A DNA stretch of 64,000 nt from Nocardia mangyaensis (GTDB lineage Bacteria > Actinomycetota > Actinomycetes > Mycobacteriales > Mycobacteriaceae), in NCBI RefSeq assembly GCF_001886715.1, contig NZ_CP018082.1, forward strand, positions 1,054,001 to 1,118,000. Reading direction: 5' to 3'. The stretch's first letter is position 1. Each line of letters begins with the position of its first letter. The translations under genes and the position numbers were made by a program. Below, piece after piece: positions 58,633-64,000 of this stretch. The notes below the pieces were generated by a model, which saw only the letters and a program-made list of their open reading frames with translations, made no database searches and had not been told where the DNA came from.

Positions 58633-59475
58633 TCAGTCCTCCTGATCGAAATCGGTGACGCCGCGCTTCCAGTACCCGGCGATGAGTGAGTCCTCGGGAC
58701 CGATACCGAGGTCTTTGCGGATGAACTTGCGGACCCCGCGCAGGCAGCCCGCTTCGCCGGCCGCCCACGCGTAGACGCGGCGCCCGGCGGGCACTTCCAC
58801 CTCGCGCACGGCCCGCTCGAGGAAGTCGCTGGTACCCGGCTCGAGCTCGCCGCGATGCAGCCATCGCACGGTGACACCGGCGGGCGGATCGAGCGGGATC
58901 TCCTCCTCGGGCCCGGCCACCTCGATGAACGCCCAGCCGGTGGTGTCGCGCGGCATGCGTTCCAGCCAGCGGGCCATGGCGGGCAGCGCGGTGATGTCAC
59001 CGGCGAGCAGGTAGTCGTCGTAGCTGTCCGGGATGACCACGCCGCCGGGCGGACCGGCGATGTACATCGTGGTGCCGGGGGTGACCGAGCCGGCCCATTC
59101 GGAGGCGAGGCCGCCGGGATGAATGACGAAGTCGATGTCGAGTTCGCCGTCTTCCACGCTGTGGCGGCGCACGCTGTACTCGCGCGAGACCGGTCGCGGG
59201 TCGCTACCCCACTCGAGCCCCATGCCCGCCCGCCGCGGCAGCCGGAGCACGCCGTCTTCGCCCGGGAAGATCAGGCGCACATGCTCATCCGGGACGTAAC
59301 TGTGGAACTGCGCGATATCAGGGCCGCCGAAGGTGATCCGCAGCAGCGCCGCGCCGACGGGGACGACCCGCAGTACTTCCACCTCCTGCAGGCCGATCGG
59401 GTACGGCACCTTGGCGCCGTGGTCCCCGGCGAGCACCTCGGCGACATTCTCGGCGCAGGCGCTGCGATCCTTCAC
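58633..59475 (-). CDS. Siderophore-interacting protein (ferric-siderophore reductase, ViuB-like)
   Basis: This 280-residue flavin reductase of the SIP family releases iron from imported ferric siderophores using NAD(P)H. DPRPVSREYSVRRH near residue 93 is the FAD-binding RxYS-type motif, ASEWAGSVTPGTTMYIAGPPG follows, and YLLAGDITALPAMARWLERM and YAWAAGEAGCLRGVRKFI form the nucleotide domain. It is the last intact gene of the uptake operon, 28 bases after the binding-protein stop. Confidence 0.9.
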   Translation of the reverse strand: MKDRSACAENVAEVLAGDHGAKVPYPIGLQEVEVLRVVPVGAALLRITFGGPDIAQFHSYVPDEHVRLIFPGEDGVLRLPRRAGMGLEWGSDPRPVSREYSVRRHSVEDGELDIDFVIHPGGLASEWAGSVTPGTTMYIAGPPGGVVIPDSYDDYLLAGDITALPAMARWLERMPRDTTGWAFIEVAGPEEEIPLDPPAGVTVRWLHRGELEPGTSDFLERAVREVEVPAGRRVYAWAAGEAGCLRGVRKFIRKDLGIGPEDSLIAGYWKRGVTDFDQED

Positions 59476-59503
59476 CGTTGCTCCTCTCCGTGCGGTCCGC
59501 GGG

Positions 59504-60499
59504 TCACTGGAAGCGCTCGACGAGCAGGTCGAGGGTGGCCATGACGGTGCGGTAGTCGGGCCGCGAGCTGGTGGCGGGCAGTTCGAAGACCTTGTTCGCC
59601 GTGAAAGAAGGCAGCGTGGCGTACATCGGGTCGGCGCGCAGCTCCTCGAGCGAACGGCCGCCGGCGAGCGGGATCGTGAACAGCACGGGCGCGTCCATCA
59701 CGGTGTTGATCAGCTCCGGGCTGAAGCTGATGAAGTCGGCGCTCTGCTCCTTGGCCGGGTTGCCCGCCTTGGCCTCCACCTGGGTGTCCAGGGTGAATCC
59801 GACTTCGGCCAGCAGCGCGGGCAGGGCGGCGGTGGGAATGAAGAGGGTCGGCTGCTGGCTCTTGATCGACTGCAACACCACGGTCGCGCCGGCGGGCGCG
59901 TTGATCTTGCTCTTGGCCTCGGTGATCTTGGCCTGGTAGTTCGCGATCAGGGTGTCGACATTGGCCGGCTTGTCGACGGCCTCGGCGAGGAACCGCAGCT
60001 GGTCTTGCCAGTTGGTGGTCTCGGTCGGCATCAGCACGGTCGGGGCGATGGCGCTGAGCTGGTCGTAGGCGTTCACCGACTGCTGGCCCGGGTAGCCCTG
60101 GCCACCGCCGATGATCAGATCGGGACGCTGGGCGGCGATGAACTCGAGGTTGATGTTCTCGCCGGACGGCACGGCCTGCGTGCCCTGCTTCTTCGCGTCC
60201 TCGGCCCAGCCGGTGGGGAACTCGCCCGGCTTGTTCGGCACGCCGAGCAGGCGCGGGTCCGCCGCGACGACGGTGGCCTCGAGATCGTAGAGGTAGCCGG
60301 CCAGATTGCCGTTGAGCACGATGACGCGCTGCGGGTCGGCGGGAACCTCGATGGGGCCCTTCGCCGACGGCACTGTCCGCGCGCCCGTGTCGGTGGCGTC
60401 GGTGGCGGAGTCACCGCACGCGGCGAGGACCGCGACCAGCGCGAGGATCACGAGGGCGAGGGCGGCGCGGAGCCGACCCGAAGAACGGTTGATGAACAT
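59504..60499 (-). CDS. Iron-siderophore ABC transporter substrate-binding lipoprotein (FecB-like)
   Basis: The 331-residue precursor has a lipoprotein signal (LRAALALVILALVAVLAAC), the lipobox cysteine near residue 28. The mature part has the type III binding-protein fold: PQRVIVLNGNLAGYLYDLEA, FIAAQRPDLIIGG near residue 117 and FTANKVFELPA near the end. ATG 60499 fits the lipobox; ATG 60517 is possible. It delivers ferric siderophore to the FecCD permeases encoded upstream. A decayed duplicate lies at 58378-58632. Confidence 0.9.
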   Translation of the reverse strand: MFINRSSGRLRAALALVILALVAVLAACGDSATDATDTGARTVPSAKGPIEVPADPQRVIVLNGNLAGYLYDLEATVVAADPRLLGVPNKPGEFPTGWAEDAKKQGTQAVPSGENINLEFIAAQRPDLIIGGGQGYPGQQSVNAYDQLSAIAPTVLMPTETTNWQDQLRFLAEAVDKPANVDTLIANYQAKITEAKSKINAPAGATVVLQSIKSQQPTLFIPTAALPALLAEVGFTLDTQVEAKAGNPAKEQSADFISFSPELINTVMDAPVLFTIPLAGGRSLEELRADPMYATLPSFTANKVFELPATSSRPDYRTVMATLDLLVERFQ

Positions 60500-60545
60500 G
60501 GACGGGGAATTCCTCATTTCTAGGGTTGGTGGCGGCAGTGCCACC

Positions 60546-61358
60546 TCAGTGCACCGGTGCGGCGTTCTCGGCCAGTGGAATCACCAGTGGCGTACCGGTT
60601 TCCGGGTCGTCGACGATCCGGCACCGCAGCGAGAACACCTCGTGGACCAGCGCTACGGTGACGATCTCGGCGGGCGGCCCGGCGGCGACGACGCGCCCGT
60701 CGCGCATGGCGATCAGGTGGTCGGCGTAGCGGAAGGCATGGTTGAGGTCGTGCAGAACCGCCACGACCGTGCGTCCGGCATCGCGATTGAGCGAGCGGCA
60801 CAGATCCAGCAGTTGAATCTGGTAAGCGATGTCGAGGTAGGTCGTCGGCTCGTCGAGCAGGATGATGGGCGTCTGCTGGGCGAGCACCATGGAGATCCAC
60901 ACGCGCTGACGCTGACCACCCGACAGTTGCTCGACCGGCCGCGCCGACAGATCGACGACGCCGGTGGCCGCCATGGCCGCCGCGACCGCCTCTTCGTCGG
61001 TCCTGGACCACTGGCGCAGCAGCGTCTGGTGCGGATACCGGCCGCGCGCGACGAGATCCGCCACCCGGATGCCGTCGGGTGCGGTCGAGGTCTGTGGCAA
61101 CAGACCGACCTGACGGGCGAATTCCTTGGCCGGATACTCGGTCACCGGTCGGTCGTCGAGCAGCACCGTCCCGGAATCGGGAGTGAGCAGCCGGGCCAGC
61201 GCGCGCAGCAGCGTGGACTTGCCGCAGGCGTTCGGGCCGATGATCACGGCGAACTCGCCGTCGGGGATGTCCACGCAGAGTTGGTCACTGATCGTGGTGC
61301 TCTTGTACCCGAGCCGGACCTGGTCGGCGCGCAACCGCGCGGCAGGAGAGTCGTTCAT
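60546..61358 (-). CDS. Ferric-siderophore ABC transporter ATPase
   Basis: This 270-residue FepC/FecE-type ATPase has Walker A GPNACGKST (about residue 42), Q-loop GLLPQT, signature LSGGQRQR near 147, Walker B ILLDEPTTYLD and switch histidine in VLHDLNHA. It is in the operon between the permease genes (10 bases upstream) and the binding-protein gene. Confidence 0.93.
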   Translation of the reverse strand: MNDSPAARLRADQVRLGYKSTTISDQLCVDIPDGEFAVIIGPNACGKSTLLRALARLLTPDSGTVLLDDRPVTEYPAKEFARQVGLLPQTSTAPDGIRVADLVARGRYPHQTLLRQWSRTDEEAVAAAMAATGVVDLSARPVEQLSGGQRQRVWISMVLAQQTPIILLDEPTTYLDIAYQIQLLDLCRSLNRDAGRTVVAVLHDLNHAFRYADHLIAMRDGRVVAAGPPAEIVTVALVHEVFSLRCRIVDDPETGTPLVIPLAENAAPVH

Positions 61359-61368
61359 GATCGCTTTC

Positions 61369-62424
61369 CTATTTCCGTCGCGCTTCGGCGACGAGCAGAT
61401 ACGCCAGGTACAGGCCGCCGACCGAGCCGGTGACGATGCCGACCGGGATGGTGGTCGGCGCGAAGGCGCGCTGGGCGATCCAGTCGCAGACGACCAGCAG
61501 GGCAGCGCCCATCGCCGCGGCGGGGACCAGCGCGATCGACGGAGTGCGGGTGAGCCTGCGCGCCAGGTGCGGCGCGGCCAACGCGACGAAGGCGATCGGC
61601 CCGGCGACGGCTGTCGCCAGCGAGGTGAAGGCCACGCTGAGCGCGATCAGCCAGCCGGTCGCCTTGCTCGCGTTCACGCCGAGGGCCCGCGCGGTGTCGT
61701 CACCGAGTTCGAGGATCTGCAGGCGGGGCGCGGCCGGGATCAGCGCCAGCGCCAGCACACCGAGGATGAGCATCGTCGGCAGGACCTGGGGCCAGGACAG
61801 TCCGTTGAGCGAGCCCATTCCCCAGGCCGCCGCCGACATCGCCGCGTCCAGGTCGGCCCGCATGATCAGCCAGGTGTTGACCGAGGCGAGCATGGCGCTC
61901 ACGCCGATGCCGACGATGATCAGCCGGAAGCCGGTCACGTTGTGCCGGAAGGCCAGCAGGTGGATCACCAGGGCGGCGCCGAGGCCGCCGACCATCGCGC
62001 CCGCCGCGGTCTGGAAGCTGCCACCGCCGATGATCAGGATCACCAGCAGCGCCCCGGTGTAGGCGCCGGTGCTGAAGCCGATGATGTCGGGACTGCCGAG
62101 CGGATTGCGGGTGACCGACTGCAGGATCGCACCGCTGACGCCGAGCGCCGCACCCAGTGCCAGCGCCAGCAGGATGCGCGGCAGCCGCCAGTCCCACACC
62201 ACCAGCCGGTCGAAGCGCTCGTCGCCGATGAACAGCGCGCGCACCACGCGCTGGGCGGGAATCGGGAAATCGCCGGTGCCCAGTGCGAAGACGGCGGTGG
62301 CTAGGGCGATCGCGAGCAGGATCGCGCACACCACCACGGTGCGCACGCCGATTCTCGTGGTGATGCCCAGCCGCTGCGACCGGACGACGAGCATGGTGCG
62401 CCCGAAGTCGAATTTCGTACTCAT
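61369..62424 (-). CDS. FecCD-family siderophore permease, second subunit
   Basis: The 351-residue permease has about ten membrane helices. LPRILLALALGAALGVSGAILQSVTRNPLGSPDIIG near residue 80 and GPIAFVALAAPHLARRL near 285 are FecCD signatures, the latter contacting the ATPase. Its ATG overlaps the stop of the first permease gene (ATGA). The two permeases together form the heterodimeric channel. Confidence 0.92.
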   Translation of the reverse strand: MSTKFDFGRTMLVVRSQRLGITTRIGVRTVVVCAILLAIALATAVFALGTGDFPIPAQRVVRALFIGDERFDRLVVWDWRLPRILLALALGAALGVSGAILQSVTRNPLGSPDIIGFSTGAYTGALLVILIIGGGSFQTAAGAMVGGLGAALVIHLLAFRHNVTGFRLIIVGIGVSAMLASVNTWLIMRADLDAAMSAAAWGMGSLNGLSWPQVLPTMLILGVLALALIPAAPRLQILELGDDTARALGVNASKATGWLIALSVAFTSLATAVAGPIAFVALAAPHLARRLTRTPSIALVPAAAMGAALLVVCDWIAQRAFAPTTIPVGIVTGSVGGLYLAYLLVAEARRK

Positions 62425-63419
62425 GCGGCTACTCCCACTCGGGCACGGCGGGCCAACCAGATCAGCATCGGCGCGCCGAGGAACGCCGTGACCAAGCCGG
62501 CGGGCACCTCGTCGGGACGGATCAGCACGCGGCCGAGGACATCGGCGGTGAGTACCAGCAGCGGCGCGAGCACCAGCGAGTACCCGAAGATCCAGCGCTG
62601 ATCGGCACCGACAAGCCAGCGGGCGATGTGCGGCACCGCGAGACCGATGAAGGCGATCGGGCCGACGGCCGCGGTCGCGGTTCCGCACAGCAGCACCAGC
62701 GCCAGTGCCGTGAGCAGCCGTGTGCGGCTGATGTTCACGCCGAGGGAACGGGCCAGATCGTCACCGAGGGCGACGGCATTGAGCGAGCGCGCGCAGACCG
62801 CGGCGATCAGCAGCCCGGCCACGATGAACGGCGCGGCGCCGGTGATGATGTCGAATCCGCGGCCGGTGAGCGAACCGGAGTCCCAGTTGCGCATCTCGTC
62901 GAAAGCCCTGGGGTCGACCAGGATCAGGCCCCGGGTGAGTCCGGTGAGCACCGCGGTGGCGGCGACCCCGGCCAGGGTGAGGCGGATCGGATCGGTGCCG
63001 GTCTGGCCCGCGGTGCCGAGCCGGTACACGACGATCGAGACCAGCGCGGCACCGACGAAGCCGAACCACACATAGGAGGTGATCGCACTCACGCCGAGCA
63101 CACCCACCGCCAGCGTGATCGCGAAGGCCGCGCCGGCGTTCACCCCGAGCAGTCCCGGGTCGGCGAGCGGGTTGCGGGTGAGGCCCTGCATCAGGCAGCC
63201 CGCGACACCGAGAGCGACTCCGCAGAGCAGTCCGAGGACCGTGCGCGGCAGCCGGTATTCGGTGACGGTGATGTGGTCGGGTGTGGTCGCGGGGCCGGTC
63301 AGCGCCAGCCAGACCTCGCCGAACGGAATCGACTTCGTGCCGACCAGCAGGCTCAGCGAACAGGCCGCGATCAGCAGCGCGACTGTCAGCAACCAGCCGA
63401 ACCAGCGCGGACTTCTCAT
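62421..63419 (-). CDS. FecCD-family siderophore permease, first subunit
   Basis: The 332-residue permease, about ten helices, carries LPRTVLGLLCGVALGVAGCL with MQGLTRNPLADPGLLG near residue 65 and GPIAFIGLAVPHIARWLVG near 260. ATG 63419 is chosen (MRSPRWFGWLL); GTG 63446 is in frame but extends into polar residues. It is the first gene of the uptake operon, preceded by an iron box. Confidence 0.92.
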   Translation of the reverse strand: MRSPRWFGWLLTVALLIAACSLSLLVGTKSIPFGEVWLALTGPATTPDHITVTEYRLPRTVLGLLCGVALGVAGCLMQGLTRNPLADPGLLGVNAGAAFAITLAVGVLGVSAITSYVWFGFVGAALVSIVVYRLGTAGQTGTDPIRLTLAGVAATAVLTGLTRGLILVDPRAFDEMRNWDSGSLTGRGFDIITGAAPFIVAGLLIAAVCARSLNAVALGDDLARSLGVNISRTRLLTALALVLLCGTATAAVGPIAFIGLAVPHIARWLVGADQRWIFGYSLVLAPLLVLTADVLGRVLIRPDEVPAGLVTAFLGAPMLIWLARRARVGVAA

Positions 63420-63479
63420 CAGGGGATCTCTCTCGCGTCGAACCAAACCTCGAGGAAGTTAGCTCGAGCAACGGTCAGG

Positions 63480-63498
63480 CAGGTGAGCCTACCCTGAT
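63480..63498 (-). promoter_or_regulatory. IdeR/DtxR-type iron box upstream of the siderophore uptake operon
   Basis: caggtgagcctaccctgat matches the inner IdeR consensus (aggttagcctaacct) with two substitutions and is 61 bases before the first permease start. It predicts iron repression of the whole FecCD-FecCD-ATPase-FecB-SIP operon. Confidence 0.7.
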
Positions 63499-63568
63499 AT
63501 GGCGCTCATATGGGAGGTGTATTTCAAGGTCTTCGGGTCCTGGTGGCCGACCGGCCAGGACTGTTCGG

Positions 63569-64000
63569 CTATCGCGGAGTCCACACCCCGGAGGCGGCGG
63601 TCTGCTTGGCGTAGTCGGTGAAGTCGCGGGGTTCTCGGCCGAGGGCGCGGTGGACGCCGTCGGCGGTCGGGGTGTTGCGGCCGTCGAGGATGGTGCCGAA
63701 GAGGTAGTCGAGCAGGGAGACGACGTCGTCGGGGACCTGGTATTCGGTGAGCGCGGCGACGAACTCGGAGCGCGAGACCGGGATGAAGTCGATCTCGCGG
63801 CCGGTGGCGGCGGCGATCTCGGCGACCGCCTCGGCGAAGGTCAGCGCGCGGGGTCCGGTGAGTTCGTAGACCTCGCCCGCGTGCCGGGGATCGGTGAGGG
63901 CGGCGAAGGCCACCTCGGCGATGTCGTCGACGTGCACGAACGGTTCCGGTACATCGCCGTTGGGCAGGGCGACGGTCCCGGCCAGGACATCGGGAAGGAA
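63569..64000 (-). CDS. NmrA/SDR-like NAD(P)-binding oxidoreductase, C-terminal part (5' end outside window)
   Basis: The frame runs off the right end of the window; 143 residues are visible. FVHVDDIAEVAFAALTDPRH, then YELTGPRALTFAEAVAEIAAATGREIDF and the terminal PRDFTDYAKQTA are typical of atypical short-chain dehydrogenases of the NmrA/NAD(P)H-binding type, which bind NAD(P)H and often act as quinone reductases or redox sensors. The N-terminal glycine-rich loop lies outside. Confidence 0.85.
   Translation of the reverse strand, partial: FLPDVLAGTVALPNGDVPEPFVHVDDIAEVAFAALTDPRHAGEVYELTGPRALTFAEAVAEIAAATGREIDFIPVSRSEFVAALTEYQVPDDVVSLLDYLFGTILDGRNTPTADGVHRALGREPRDFTDYAKQTAASGVWTPR

Overview
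The window is GC-rich (about 70 percent) actinobacterial chromosome. Many GTG/TTG starts, ATGA/TGATG gene overlaps, a mycothiol-dependent isomerase relative, an acyl-ACP desaturase, the AccA3/AccD5/AccE5 acyl-CoA carboxylase set and IdeR-type iron boxes with siderophore genes point to the mycolic-acid-producing actinobacteria. I infer a Nocardia-like genome. Gene order from lpdA to the FadE25-type acyl-CoA dehydrogenase follows, with gaps and insertions, the Mycobacterium tuberculosis Rv3305c-Rv3274c segment as I remember it, so the first 40 kb is mostly conserved core.

Layout. 1-1.8 kb: the end of an M20 amidohydrolase, a repeat-filled spacer and a gamma-glutamylcyclotransferase-like gene. 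1.9-7.4 kb: the LpdA flavoprotein, two proline-rich envelope proteins of unknown role, and an aminotransferase. 7.4-8.2 kb: a decayed patch with a toxin-like gene and a hydrolase fragment. 8.1-12.2 kb: glycerol use (TetR-glpK facing glpD). 12.4-18.5 kb: DNA repair (lhr-nei). 18.6-22.9 kb: a histidine phosphatase relative, initiator tRNA, and lysine catabolism (pcd, Lrp, lat). 23-32 kb: a patatin-like lipase, then acyl-CoA carboxylase (accA3, accD5, accE5, birA) interleaved with sseA, a SufR-like regulator and maf. 32-40 kb: desaturase, PH-domain membrane protein, a two-component system, GtrA, purK-purE, TetR and an acyl-CoA dehydrogenase. 40.2-41.6 kb: an IS30-family element inserted in the loop of a terminator hairpin.

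From about 41.6 kb the content is more accessory: a frameshifted SUKH-like remnant, a GNAT gene, an FAD-linked oxidase, a second GtrA, a three-gene HIT/isomerase/peptidase operon, the proton-translocating transhydrogenase pntAA-pntAB-pntB, two secreted hydrolases behind a perfect operator palindrome, and an iron block. The iron block has isochorismate synthase with an iron box. It also has a FecCD-FecCD-ATPase-FecB-SIP ferric-siderophore uptake and reduction operon with its own iron box. Between these lies a TetR/MFS efflux pair divergent from an unusual ene-reductase joined in frame to an F420-type (Ddn) domain, with shared palindromic operators.

The main unusual points are: a cysteine-free SseA; an LpdA that carries the CX4C disulfide motif its tuberculosis orthologue lacks; a histidine-phosphatase relative without the RHG arginine; two related 79-bp hairpin elements about 31 kb apart; the IS30 insertion in a terminator; the ene-reductase/Ddn in-frame join with an internal ribosome site; and an internally deleted copy of the siderophore-binding protein. 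No CRISPR array, rRNA operon, prophage or large secondary-metabolite cluster was seen.
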